A DNA stretch of 64,000 nt from assembly GCA_026873275.1 (NCBI GenBank), contig JANTUC010000004.1, positions 434,001 through 498,000 of the forward strand. Direction: 5' to 3'. The notes under the pieces were generated by a model, which had not been told where the DNA came from, did no database searches, and was given only the letters and a program-made list of their open reading frames with translations. The translations under genes were made by a program, and so were the position numbers. Positions within the stretch are counted from its first letter, which is position 1; each line of letters opens with the position of its first letter. Positions 22,729 to 34,554 of this stretch are shown here, in pieces. This DNA comes from Pseudopithomyces maydicus. Lineage: Eukaryota > Ascomycota > Dothideomycetes > Pleosporales > Didymosphaeriaceae.

Positions 22729-24159
22729 ATGGCCCTCGACTCCAGGCGGACTGCCGCCCTCTTCGCCGCCGCCGCCGCCCTGCGTCTGCTGCTCTTCAGC
22801 GCCTTCCCGGCCCTGCCCAGCCGCCTTGCTGGCCGTGTCGAGCTGTCCACGCCCGTGTCCAGCTTCAAGAGGCGTACGTCTCCCCCGCCCGCCCGCAAAG
22901 ACGCCCGCCTACTGACCACCCACACCCATTAGTCCAAGAGGGGCTCTACCTCTACACCCACAATGTCTCTCCCTACGACGGCGGCCTCTACCACCAGGCC
23001 CCGCTGCTGCTGCCGCTCTTCTCCCTCCTCCCCGGCGCTGACCAGCACCCCTGGGCAACCAACCTGCTCTTCACCGCCATCGACCTGCTGAGTGCCCATG
23101 CATTGTGCCAGATCGCAGACACCGGCCGCGCCTCTGCCGGCCGTCTCTTCACCTCCTCGCGCCATGGCTTGCGATGGAGCAGCGCTGCCATTGCTGCTGG
23201 GTATGCCACCTGTCTTACGCCAATCTCGTCCTGGCTGACCCTACGTAGCTTCCTATTCAGTCCCTTCGCACTGGTCTCATGCATCGCCCGCTCCACCTCG
23301 ACCTTGACCAACCTGTGCATCCTCACTGCCATAGCCAAGGCTTGCCACGGAGCCAGTGTCACCTGTGTGCTTGCCCTGTCAGCAGCCTCGTACCTCTCAA
23401 TGCATCCGATCCTCCTGTTCCCTCCGCTCCTGCTCTTGCTATACGAGGCACGTCTGGACAAGTCGAAGCAGCCTCCGTCGCCTTTCGCTTTCACCGCTCT
23501 GCATACCTTGGGCCTCCTCGTGGCTTGCGGCGCTCTATTGGGGGGTTCAGCATTGCTCTTGGGCTCGTGGGACTTCCTAGAAGCTACATATGGAGTGCGG
23601 CTGCTGCTCCCAGATCTCACTCCCAACGTAGGGCTGTGGTGGTACTTCTTCATTGAAATGTTTGACTCGTTCCGCGATTTCTTCCTTGGTGTGTTCTGGC
23701 TACATGTGGCTTCGTACACACCGGGGCTTACCCTGCGCCTCCGGAAACAACCTTTGTTTGTAGCCGCCACACTGACCGGTATCTTTGCAATCTTCACCCC
23801 TTACCCCAGTGTTGCTGATGCCGCCCTGTACATTTCGCTCGTTCCTCTGTTCAGGCACTTATTTCCTCGTAAGTCTCGCCATCATCATCATACGCCTGCA
23901 ATTGTACTAAGCCGTTTTAGTCATGCGTTATACCTTCCTCGCTTCTGCGAGCATTCTGTATGCGTCGTTCCTTGGTCCGGCCTTCTACCATCTGTGGATC
24001 TATGCTGGTTCTGGAAACGCAAACTTTTTCTACGCCATCACATTGGTGTGGAGCTTGGGTCTGTCAATCATAGTCGGCGACTCATTGTTTGCTGCGCTGA
24101 GGGACGAGCTGGATGTAGAGAGACCGGAACTCCGAGGGAAAGATGTAAAGCGGATCTAG
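22729..24159 (+). CDS. GAB1: GPI transamidase subunit PIG-U
   Basis: Three exons (22729-22873, 22933-23868, 23921-24159), 439 aa. The N-terminus is hydrophobic (ALFAAAAALRLLLFSAFPALP), followed by the family signature RVELSTPVSSFKRLQEGLYLYTHNVSPYDGG. Many further hydrophobic segments make a polytopic ER membrane protein (VACGALLGGSALLLG; MRYTFLASASILYASFLGPAF; FYAITLVWSLGLSIIVGD). PIG-U (yeast Gab1/Cdc91) is a subunit of the transamidase that joins GPI anchors to proteins in the ER. The C-terminus is a short charged tail. A second subunit of the same complex, PIG-S, lies 35 kb downstream. Confidence 0.92.
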
Positions 24160-24650
24160 AGCTCTGTACGTCTAGAAAAAAATCAAAGAAGATCACATTG
24201 CTCTTCAATCTTATCGTGCTCACTCATTCTTTCGGTGCATCGAAAGACCCTTCACCGTATCAATAACGACAGTCTCCTCTGCAATACTTTCTGGGTGTAT
24301 GACAAAGCACACCCGCAGCTGATGATATTCATAAATGAGTAAGTTACACTATTAAACTGACTTACTTTTACCTTTATAGATAGCAGCAGTCGCGTGATTG
24401 CAACCTAAGTCTTTTAGAAGTGAGAGATTCTTAGTCTCGCTCCCTTGCCAAACTAGCGGGTGCTTTATATTTATTGCCTTCACTTTGCTGTTAGGCCCAC
24501 TTTCTGTTGATCACCTCACTCACCACTACCACACTTAAATCCATAATTTCGAGAACCTCTCCTTATTTGCCCTCTTTGATCTTGTCTTGTCCCCTACTCG
24601 ACCGAGGCAACCAACAACATTAGCCTATACCAAGCTTCACGACTGCCACC
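24160..24650. other. Intergenic region, about 490 bp
   Basis: T-rich and pyrimidine-rich toward 24650, consistent with a promoter and 5' UTR for the next gene. Nothing else seen. Confidence 0.35.
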
Positions 24651-25179
24651 ATGCCCAAGGAGGAGGTCGTATCCTTCTCGCCACGCGAGATGGAGGTTCT
24701 CGCGCTGGCCTGGCAATGCTTCGACTCTGAGCCCAAGGTACGCAGTTGTCACAACGCCCCGAACTAACGCGCGCGACCTTCTACTGACCACCCACTTTCG
24801 ACAGATCGACATCAAGAAGCTCGCTCGCCTCACCGGGTACACCGAAGGCTCCGCCAGCGTCACCATCGGCAAGATCAAACGGAAGCTGAAGATCCACGCA
24901 GGCGGAGATGCCGACGGCGGCACTCCTACCTCCACTCCGAGAAAGGCTGCTGCAAAGACACCAAGATCCACCAAGCGCGCCATCAAGGACTTCGATACCC
25001 CCCAGGAGACGCCGTCGAAGAGGAGGAAGCAAGCTTCAAGCGTCGCTTCCGAGCCATCTGCCTATCAAGAGGACGAAGAGGAGTACAAGATCAAGACCGA
25101 GGATGATGCCAATGACAACTTTGCCGAATATGGCAGCTACGGCGGATATCCTGATTACGACGGCTCCGGTAACTATTAG
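24651..25179 (+). CDS. Small basic, probably nuclear protein of unknown function
   Basis: Two exons (24651-24737, 24805-25179), 153 aa, with a good start context (GCCACCATGCC). The first 55 residues look like a compact helical domain (SPREMEVLALAWQCFDSEPK, then IDIKKLARLTGYTEGSASVTIGKIKRKL), reminiscent of an HTH/SANT-like fold. Residues 60-110 are Lys/Thr/Pro-rich with a probable nuclear localisation signal (TPSKRRKQASS). The C-terminus is acidic and Tyr/Gly-rich (YGSYGGYPDYDGSGNY). Similar small proteins are common in ascomycetes, sometimes called histone H1-like; I do not know a function. Confidence 0.7.
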
Positions 25180-25983
25180 TGGGATCGCGGCCGAGAACTT
25201 GCAATGGTATGGGTGTTCATACAGTGGGGTGGAGTAGGGTAGGCAGGAGGCCGAGATCAGAAGGGGTTTGTGTTCTTCGATCTTCAAGGCGGACTGGGTT
25301 TGAAACTCGAGCTTGGGAAGTTGCCGGTTTCGAGTAGTCACTTTTTAGTGTGATTGAGACGATGCCAGTGGGGTCTTGTTTGCATGGTCCAGGGCATCAT
25401 GTGTCCATGAATCAAATGATTACATGCATCATTGCAATCAACAGCCTGCCTTTGTTCCCTTCAAACTGGCTGGGGAAAAAATCTCCAGTTCATCGATCCA
25501 TACACATATCGCTTTTCCTAACGAGTGTGAGGATAAGCCACAGTGTGCTTGGATTCTAAGCAGTTCTCAATCGCCCATGCACGGTATGTTTGAACTTTGT
25601 GGCTGTTTTGACTTTTACACGCGTCGTCCACCATGTGCACCTAGTGATTGCAAGAAGAAAATATTAATTTGCTTTAGGAGCTTGCATCTGGGTATGAACG
25701 TGAACGTAGAGTAGATTCTATACTCTAGCACAATGTATCTTGTCTACCCCAATTGATTAAGAAAGAATAAAACGTGTAACACATCGCGGTAGCAATGGAC
25801 AATAATGGATCAGCCCGAAACCCAAGCATTCGTGGAAATGAAGTTCTAGGAACCCAAAATTGACCCGTAATATTAATATACAGCTATCTAGTATTCATAC
25901 AATGAGACATGAAGATGACCTCGCCACATGCGCTAAGGCAATGATGTACTTCGCTAGACGAAATCAATACTATATTCAACCGT
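25180..25983. other. Convergent intergenic region, about 800 bp
   Basis: Lies between the 3' ends of the small basic protein gene and MSH6. AT-rich toward MSH6; no coding evidence on either strand. Confidence 0.4.
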
Positions 25984-28900
25984 CTAAAGAGTAGCAATCG
26001 CTGCCCTGAGAACGTCCAATGCACCGTTGCCTACACCCTCGATACCCTCTCGCAAAGCCCAAGCAATATCGCTTTGCATACCCAAAGGAACGTATGCGGC
26101 CCCTTCTTCTCTCCTAATGTCCATACGCTCTCCCAATCGTGAAGTGTGCTCCCACTCCTTGGCCGCCATTTCTGCGTTTTCGATGACTTTGCTGGGGATC
26201 CCGCACATGGCTGCACAGTGCATACCAAAGCTTCCCTCGGCAACACCATCCTCGAGTTTGTAAAGGAAAGTAATGGATCGCGAATCGTTATCGACATGGA
26301 TACGCATTCTCTTGGTGGCAATCTCTGGATGCACCTCAAATTCTTTGGCCAAGGAGCGATAGTGGGTAGCAAAGAACCCAACACAGCCCACGCGGGTGCT
26401 GATGTCGTGAAGAACCGCTTGCGCGACTGCCACACCATCGTATGACGAAGTACCACGGCCCAATTCGTCCAAGATGACCAGGGAACGCGGTGTGGCCTCA
26501 GCGAGAATCTTCTGTGTTTCTGATAGCTCCACAAAGAAGGTAGATTGAGAGGCAAATATGTTGTCGTTAGCACCGAGACGAGACATGATACGATCGACAG
26601 GAGTCAGTCTCGCAGATGTGCACGGTAGATAACACCCGACTTGTGCCATAATGACAGCAACGCATGTCATTCGCAGAATAGTCGATTTGCCAGCGGCGTT
26701 AGCACCCGTGAGGAGGTTGATGTTAGGGGATTCGCCCCCGAGCTTGATGTCGTTGGGGATGAAGTCTTTCACGTTGTTCAACATGCAAGGGTGGCGCAGT
26801 TCTTCGAATTCCAGCACAGTGCGTTCGTCATCGGTGAAGACAGGCCGAGAACTTGGTTCCCCAAGAGATGCAGAGGCTTTAGCAAGGCTGATCAGGCAAT
26901 CAAGCTGGGCAATGATTCTGATCGCCGCCAACCAAGTCTCGTAATTCTCGTCGAATCGGGTATAGAAACGGATGGCCACGTCTCGGACAATCTGTCCATG
27001 TGTTTCCTGTGCTTCCTGAAGCGCACGGACAAGCTTGCGTAGCTCAGGCGTGTAGTAACGCGTGACCTTGGCTGTCGAAGACATTTGATCCCATGTTTTA
27101 GGTACCTTGACCTTTTTGGGCACCTCGAGTTGATATATCTCTTTCCCAATGTGGTTATAACAGACGCCTTGGCAGTTCACTTCTGTACGCGCCTTTTTCA
27201 ACAATTGTTGTAAGTCCGCCTCACAAGAGCTGATATCCTCCTGGCTACTATCGAAGTCTTCCTCTATGCCGGCCGCAGGGACCAAAATTCCCTCTGACCT
27301 AGCTAGGTTACGATCGAAAGCAGTCTTCCAATGTTCCAAAGCGCTGGCAAGATCTGGCATTGAGGACACAAGCTGCCCGATCACGTTATCGCCTTCGCTG
27401 AATTGCTTCAGTAATTCAACCGTGTATTCGATCTGCTCAAATCCCTCGAGCACCTTCAAGAAGTCTTGAGCTCGGCAGCGTTTTGCATGTACTCTTGAGA
27501 TCAGCCGTTCAAGATCCGGAAGTTTGCCGAGAGAGGCAGTGAAGCTCTCCGTCACATCTGGATTTGAATTCAAGGCATCTACAGCATCCAGTCGCGCATT
27601 GATTTTCTTCGAATCTGCAAGCGGATGGCATACCCACTGTTTGAGTAGTCGTTTCCCAAAAGGTGTGATACACCTATTCAAGACTGCGAACAATGTGCCT
27701 TCCACGGATCCGTCAAAACTGTTGGCGAAGATTTCGAGATTTATAAGACTTTGGCCGTCCAATACCAGGCTAGTAGCTTTGCGAATAGGGTCGTACCAGC
27801 TGAAATTACGAAGAGTTATCAAATCTCGTTCGATCATGAGCACGCGGAGGTATTGCACCAGAGCGCCGAAAGCTGACATAGTCAAGTCGTGGTCACGGGC
27901 TTCGCGAAGAACAGGAGGCCATGTGTCGGTACTGCTTTCTTCTTCAGATTCAAAGTATCCCTCCACTTCACGGATTGTAGTTTCGGCGGACCAGAATTCC
28001 TTGCCAGGCTTGAGATAGTTCCAGAGTGTCGATGGCGAAGTGTTGTTCTTTAAGATTCGTAACGCCTTTGCCGAAAAGCACGACTTTTCTATCAATAATT
28101 CTTGCGGTCGCATCTGCGCAATCAGTGTCTCGAACTTGGTCATGTCAATGTCGTCAGTAAACTCGCAAAGGTGAAATTGCGCTGTCGACGTATCCACAAA
28201 AGCGATTCCGAACGCGGGCAGGTTGTCACGGTCGGTTTCCTTGATTGCCATGCAATACTTTGACATGTCATCCGTGAGCATCCCAGTGTCAACGAGGGTG
28301 CCCAAAGTAAGCACACCGGCCAATTCGCGCCGAATAACTTTGTCCTCCTTCTTTTTTATGGGCTTCTTATCCCCTCTCTCTCGCATTTCCTTCGCAAGAG
28401 CGGATTCCATCTGGTCTACTCGTGCCACTCTGTACCCCTTCGCAACAAATTGGTTTGCCCAATGATCCAGCGAAGCCTCGGGTACGCCTACCATACACAT
28501 ATTAACGCGATCGGTCAGCTTCAAGTCAAATAGCTGATGACCAATGACCGCGTCTTTCTCGTACAGCTCATAGAACTTCCCTTTCTTGAAAAAGACAATG
28601 GCGTCCCAGAATTTGTGTTTGATTTCCCAGTATTGCTTTTCAAAGGCAGAAAAATGGGCCCATGCAGTGGGAGGCACGAACAGCGTCCGGGGATCGTAAT
28701 CAGGATCATCTGGGGATTTCCGGTCCGCGTCAAGAATATTTGTCAACCATATGTGTCTCTTCTCAGGTTCGGTTGCTGAAGGTCTGACTTTGCCTTTCTT
28801 GACGTTCGATTTGGGCGTCTGTGTAGCGACTCGAGGCTTCAGCGGGTCTAAATTATCAGGGTCATATGTCCATTGTTGCGCAGTAGAGGCGGGAGCCATG

Positions 28901-29731
28901 ACCATCTCTTTATCTTCGTCGCTATCGTCGGCTGCGACAGGTACTGGGGGTGAGGATGGCATTGCTACCTTCGTGCTTGACTTGGAAGATTGTTGCCGCT
29001 TGCGTTTGTGTGAGACGACATCGTCCTCTGAGTCGTCCGGAACGATAAAATCATCCATATCTACTGCAATTAGTGGGGCTATGAACGTTGCCGGACCATG
29101 TGGACTCACCGTCCTCCAACAAAGCTTGCTGGGTGGCTTCGTCCAGCTCGAAATTATCATCTGAATCATCGTCTGCGACTAGCCGCCTGCGTTTCATAGG
29201 TCTGCCCTTCCGTGCACCATTATTTATGGGGTTGAATACGTCGTCGTCGTCATCGTCGTCATCGTCCGACTCGGCATAATTCACAGTCTTTCGGACCTAG
29301 CATAAAAGTTCAGCATGTAATGTTGGCTTGGGCCCAGCTCGACGAACCTTTCTAGATGGGCTGCTGGGAACGACGCCTTCGACTTCTGGCAACGAATGGT
29401 CAGCTGCCGTGTCTGAGTATACGGTAGAGGCTTTCAGACCATTCTCCTTGTTCTTTCCTGAGCTAGCCACTTGTTCTTGCCGAATGGGACTTGAAGGTTG
29501 CACTGGATCGCTGCTTGGCTGTGGTGTTTCAAGTTTCAGATCCTTCAGTGTGGGCAATTCCTTTGCTGGTGTTGTTCCGGTGGGTGTGGATTTGGGCGAA
29601 GCGGTGGACTGCTTTTGGAAGAAGCCCAGAATAGATTTCTGATTCTTTCCCGAACGTGGGACGGAAGCAGGCTGCTTTTTTTGCGAAGGTCGGGGAGTTG
29701 ACATTTCGTTCCCTTCAATTCCTCGAACCAT
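25984..29731 (-). CDS. MSH6: DNA mismatch repair protein MSH6
   Basis: Three exons: 29348-29731, 29110-29296 and 25984-29063; 1216 aa. A PCNA-interacting box, QKSILGFF, lies near residue 33. An acidic linker is followed by the mismatch-recognition domain with the diagnostic FYELYEKDA (Phe-x-Glu wedge). The C-terminal ATPase has Walker A TGANAAGKST and Walker B LVILDELGRGTSSYDG. With MSH2 it forms MutS-alpha, which recognises base mismatches and small loops in the nucleus. A second in-frame ATG at 29702-29704 (MSTPRPSQKK) is an equally plausible start and would shorten the protein by 9 residues. Confidence 0.95.
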
Positions 29732-30668
29732 GGTTGTACTTTGAAAAGGAACGATGCGCTGAAGGCAAGAAACGCGAGACGACGCGGGTCGCGAACACGT
29801 CGCGTCGATGGCCCGAGCGCCGTGTCGATCGCGCCTTCTCTTGTAAAGTGGAAAGCCATCATGTCCAGATATGGCTTAGACTACAGTACGGCTCAAGCGA
29901 TGACGGTCCACATCGGCGCATAACTTAAGGAGATACAATGGAAAAAGGTAGGTTTGATATCTTTATATAGACTTACAGGACCATTTAAAGGCAGGGTTCC
30001 CGCACTATGGTCTACAATATCTAGAATCTTAATTTTGTTGGAGATGTTCGCTGACCCAACTGGAATCCACTGCATCCATAGATAGTTGAGCCGTAGTACA
30101 TCCTGTTTGCCCACCGGATATTCGCTTGAAGGGCATAGCTAGCTAAAATAGGCGAAGGCAAAGCCACCTACCTAGGTAAGCCAGGAATCACGAGATGGGA
30201 TCAGCTTACGATGCTTAGGTAGTTTTTTTTCTTCGTTCACGGAAGCGATTTCTATTCCCGAGATGCATGCGCGGGTTTCGAGGTAGGTAGTACACTGCTT
30301 GCCCAGACGCTCTGAACTCGTCCCATATAAAGTGCGGGTTGCTGTGGGGAATCAGCCAGAATTAGAGCTACCGCGCCGGTCGGGACGACAAACTCTCCCG
30401 TTGTTGGGGTTCTCGACCCATGCCCCACGGAACGGCTTTTGGGATAGCTTGGCGACCCACATCAAGTATCTTTGTATGATCATATGCCGACAGGCAATCG
30501 GCTCGGAATCTCGGAAGTGTTCCGACCAGCATGGAGGGGCAGAATTCATCTAATGTTGATTGCCGATGGTAAAAGCCTGGCAGACTCGGGTGGAGCTTCT
30601 TGGGAAATAATCCCGCATCCATCTTCTTGTCACTTTCATCCTACATTCTCTCACAACATCTTATCAAA
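29732..30668. other. Divergent intergenic region, about 940 bp
   Basis: Between MSH6 and the aldolase-like gene. Some C/T-rich tracts precede 30669 (TCACTTTCATCCTACATTCTC). Short open frames show no motifs. Confidence 0.4.
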
Positions 30669-31550
30669 ATGGCTCCAGATCTCTCCAACAACCGCGCTCT
30701 CAAGATTGTTAGCCACGCGGCCAAGAACAAGTATGCCGTGCCCGCCATCTGCTGTTACAACATCGAGTCTATAATCGCAAGCGTCAAGGCCGCCGAAGCG
30801 AAAAAGTCCCCTGTGCTTATACAGCTCTTCCCATGGGCCATCCATTTTGCAGGCGGTATTCTTGTTCACGCGGCAAAAGAAGCCGCTGATAACGCCACGG
30901 TACCGGTTGGTGTACACATGGACCATGCACAGACACCTGAAATCGTCAAGAAGGCGGCAGATCTCGGTGGTTTCGATGGCATCATGGTGGATATGTCACA
31001 CTACGAGAAAGAGGAGAATTTCCGCTTGACAAAAGAGTTGGTCAACTATTGCAATGAAAGGGGCATCGTCACCGAGGCAGAGCCAGGAAGGATCGATGGA
31101 GGAGAGGATGGTGTGGGGGATGTGGCCGCAATGGGATTGGAGGCTATCCTAACAACACCCGAGCAAGCTGAGGACTTTGTCTCGTTGGGAATCAACTGGC
31201 TTGCTCCTGCGTTTGGTAACGTGCATGGCAAGTATGGCCCAAAGGGTCCTCAGCTGGACTACGACCGATTAAAGGGGGTTCACAAACAAGTTGGAGACAG
31301 AGTGGACCTGGTACTACACGGCGCTGGTACCGAGTGGTTCAGCAATAAGGAAATGTTGCAAAGCGTGATCCAATGCGGTGTTGCAAAGATCAATCTGAAC
31401 GATGCCGTTAACAACGATTTCACACGAATCATGGCTGAGAAAGCGTCGAGTACACCGTTGACATCGTTGCTAGAGGAGGCGACATTGGAGATGCAAAAGT
31501 CCGTTGAAAGGCACATGGATTACATGGGCTCTAGTGGACAGGCGTGGTAA
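30669..31550 (+). CDS. Class II fructose-bisphosphate aldolase-like protein
   Basis: Intronless, 293 aa, from ATG at 30669 (MAPDLSNNRALKIVSHAAKN). The fold-defining zinc-ligand blocks are present in order: VGVHMDHAQ, DGIMVDMSHY, EAEPGRIDGGEDG, GNVHGKYGP and LVLHGAG, with KINLNDAVNN at the phosphate-binding end. The family cleaves ketose-(1,6)-bisphosphates by a Zn-enolate mechanism. This form is shorter than glycolytic yeast Fba1 (about 360 aa) and closer to bacterial KbaY/GatY-type ketose-bisphosphate aldolases, so it is probably not the glycolytic enzyme. Substrate unknown. Confidence 0.85.
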   Translation: MAPDLSNNRALKIVSHAAKNKYAVPAICCYNIESIIASVKAAEAKKSPVLIQLFPWAIHFAGGILVHAAKEAADNATVPVGVHMDHAQTPEIVKKAADLGGFDGIMVDMSHYEKEENFRLTKELVNYCNERGIVTEAEPGRIDGGEDGVGDVAAMGLEAILTTPEQAEDFVSLGINWLAPAFGNVHGKYGPKGPQLDYDRLKGVHKQVGDRVDLVLHGAGTEWFSNKEMLQSVIQCGVAKINLNDAVNNDFTRIMAEKASSTPLTSLLEEATLEMQKSVERHMDYMGSSGQAW

Positions 31551-32092
31551 ATCCGTTAACTTCATGTGCAAACCAATATATCTCATCATCACGAAAATAT
31601 TTGGACGTATATTCTGTCTCCATTAGCAATGAAGAGCCCCGTTGTTCGTGAACCGCGCGTATCCCATTTCAAAGAAATATTAAGTGACAAGTTCTAGAAC
31701 AACTGCTAGTAGAGTCAGTATCGAAAGGTGATACTGCTGATCGTGTATTTTAGGGAACTATATTTGTCACAACTTATATAGATTGAGAACTAGAAAAATG
31801 AAACTCAAATTGAAGTATCTGACTACACAAAACCATAGACTAATACAAAGAAACCCGCTCCGTTTTGCAGTATTTGGAGTTCGTATCATACACTGAAGAG
31901 GAAGCATCGATTTCTCCACCCGTGCACTCATGCTATTACCGCTAGCTGTGCTGATACAGTGGGCTGCACGCAGACATGTGATTTATGGACTGAAGAGGTC
32001 CACAGCCAACTGTAATTAGATCACGGCGCGGATCCGAAGCTTTTAATCTCCCGCCGAATATTGAGAATTGCCCAAGGAGTAGAGCATGTTCC
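31551..32092. other. Convergent intergenic region, about 540 bp
   Basis: AT-rich 3' flanks; nothing coding seen. Confidence 0.4.
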
Positions 32093-33791
32093 TTATGTCG
32101 CGTCCATAGAACCACTATCTTGTTCCAATTGTCTTTCCAGGCTTCCCAATAAATCGGGTTCATCATCCGGACTGTGCGTGTCTGTGGTGACCTCTGGTGA
32201 TTTTTTGGCTTCCAAGGTCGGTGATACATGTTGATCTTCAGAGATCGGCATTGTTAATTCTCCAGTAGGTGCTACATTGTCCGTCGTAGGTTGCGGAGAT
32301 GTTACTGGTGGAATTTGATCGGAGGAATCGCGGCGAGTATGTGTTACTACTGTTGTGACAGGTCCTGGCGCATCATGTGTATCGGGTTGCGGTTCCTCTT
32401 GAGCGGGTTGCTGTTCCTCTTGATCCGGTTGCGGTTCCTCCTGATCAGGTTGCGGTTCCTCCTGATCAGGTTGCGGTTCCTCTTGATCAGGTTGCCGACC
32501 CGATGTTTCCAGAGATGATTTGTTCTTGTCGCCAGCTACTACATCTACTTCGGATAAGGAGACTTCGTTTGAAACGTTCGATTCAGTCACAATCGGTGGT
32601 GCGACATCTTGGGACTCGGCCGTATCAATTGTTGCGTGCTCGACGATGGGATCATGGTCTGGGTTTGGCTGATCTGGGACTCCCGGGCTTAAAGTTGTTC
32701 GAGTAGGCGTTGGCGAGTGAGCTGGCGGCTCATGATCTTCTTGATCTTCATCATCGGAACCCTCATCCCCAGAACCTTCGTCTTCATCGGCAGCATCTGG
32801 CATAGGCGTGTCGCCTCCTTCGGACGGTTCGACTGACCCCTCTTGCTTGAGACCGGGTACAGTGAGTAGTTCGCTACCTGTGCTGGAGAGAGGAGTTCCT
32901 TGCTCAGTAGCGCCCTCCGCGAACAAAACCTTCTTTTCCCTCGCCCGGGCCCGCTCCTCTTCTTCTTCTTCGGGGAGGGGGTCTTCGTCTCGGGGGCGTT
33001 GACTGCAACAGGTCGTTCGCAACAACCACGCCTTCTGAATTGACAATGCCAACACCTTCCACCACAGTTCCTGGTGCAGGAACTGTTGCGTCAGTGATAG
33101 CATCTGCTAATTGGACTTCACCCTCCACAGCCTGGCCCTCGGGAACGAGTACCTTGTACACATTCACATTCCCCTCTGCATCGGTTTTTTTACCTTCGTC
33201 TCTCTCATTGGTGTAGGTGGAATGACTGCAACTCCGTTCGTACTATATTGCGATGGAAGACCTTTGCGCCTTTTGGCCAAGTATTCCGGTTCAGATTCTT
33301 CTAGGTGTCGAGGGACTTTGATCCATTTTTTAATAGTGAATCCTTGCCTCACTTCCTTGTGCTCTTCTTCTTCGTCCATAACTTCTTTATCGTCTTCTGG
33401 TGGCGCTGGAGGTTTATAGATGCGTCCAGATCTTGCCCTAGCAAGTATCTGTTGAGAATGTTCAGGTAGTAAATGCGAGTCCCTAGGCATCGGAGGATCA
33501 GGCCAGTCATTGCTATCTAATTGTTTGTTTTCGATAGCATTTGGACCAATTGTTATCTCGACTTCACGGTACTGATTGATTGGGAGTCCTTCCAGAACGT
33601 TGTGCTCTACTTGACCACGTCCCGATCTATTAGATCGATCCCTGTTTCGGAACTAGGGGCATGTTAGTTTCTAGCCACAATCGATTTGTATTCAGTAACT
33701 AAACGTCCTGCTGATATGTAGCGGCGGCACGTGTTGACAACACTCCCGACGCCGAAGATCCGCTCATTGGTGTTCTCACGTGTCGCGCCAT
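32093..33791 (-). CDS. Uncharacterised acidic low-complexity protein with frame breaks
   Basis: Exon 1 is 33705-33791 (MARHVRTPMSGSSASG...), exon 2 is 33652 down to 32093. The conserved N-terminal part reads REVEITIGPNAIENK, then ARSGRIYKPPAPPED and FTIKKWIKVPRHLEE with AKRRKGLPS. It then breaks frame at a T7 run (33185-33191 on plus) and resumes as DAEGNVNVYKVLVPEGQ. Further shift(s) between 32930 and 33000 (G5 at 32992-32996, then the G-rich 32971-32980 or T4 at 32934-32937) return to the first frame at KKVLFAEG. The C-terminal 300 residues are acidic, with a QPDQEEP heptapeptide repeat. About 548 aa. I do not recognise a function; the conserved head suggests a real fungal nuclear-type protein. 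Confidence 0.6.
32386..32490 (-). repeat. 21-bp coding tandem repeat, five units
   Basis: Units GGTTGCGGTTCCTCCTGATCA (plus strand) start at 32386, 32407, 32428, 32449 and 32470. They encode QPDQEEP-type heptapeptides in the acidic protein. Units 4 and 5 are nearly identical, so copy number is probably unstable. Confidence 0.9.
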
Positions 33792-34554
33792 GATTTAGAG
33801 ATAACAGATATCGCTACAAGATTGAGCAGTGATAGGAAGGCGATGCCAGAGACCATGACGCAATATAAGAAAGGAATGCGATTCGCGGTAGCTGGCTAAC
33901 AAAGAGGCGCGGAATGAGTAAGGACATGAGAGAACTTACCGGAGCCATTGTGTTTACCCACTCAGCAAGCGCACTAAGGTGAAAATCGACAAGCCTTGCG
34001 TGTGTTGTCGCCCTTGACGGGAAGTCGCGGCGCGGTGCAGTGTGAAGGGCAGGCGCGTCTGAAGTGAAGTCGCTCGCGCCTGCCGTGCAACCGTGCGACG
34101 CTAATCTGTGTTTGGCAGACCCCAGCACATGCCAAAGCCTTTGCCCGGGAAGACCCAAGTGAGACTAAAATTATGTTTGTACAGTCCCTTGCTACTAGCC
34201 ATGCGAGGTGTATTCAAGTGAACATAGTACATATTTCATAAGTTTCATACCAAATTTAGTCCATAGAATGAGATGGCAGTGGGCATTGAAGAACGAGCGG
34301 TCTGGATCAAATATATCAGCTCAATAAACCATGACCTAAAAATTCCTCAAAATCGTCGAATGAGATTCCTTTTCTATTGGAGTACATCGTATAATACATT
34401 CGCTCTCATCCACATATATGCAGGGCATATGGTCCTGTTTGACTAGTCACACCAGAGTAGTCGCCACTTCCTTACTCCAACAGCACAGCACATCCCAACG
34501 TTCAATCCCAACTGCATGGAATTAGCTGGTAAATTAATCAGCTGGAAAAGAAGC
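33792..34554. other. Intergenic region, about 760 bp
   Basis: Promoter of the acidic protein and 3' flank of ISD11. Open frames here have no motifs or splice support. Confidence 0.4.

Noticed and set aside
21931..22932. Plus-strand open frame of 333 aa
   Set aside because: Antisense to the conserved NOP7 coding sequence; no motifs, and it runs across the NOP7/PIG-U promoter.
33005..33197. Intron (GTAAAA..CAG) removing the out-of-frame part of the acidic protein
   Set aside because: The interval itself reads as sensible protein (VEGVGIVNSEGVVVANDL) in its own frame, so an indel at the T7 run explains it better. Not fully excluded.
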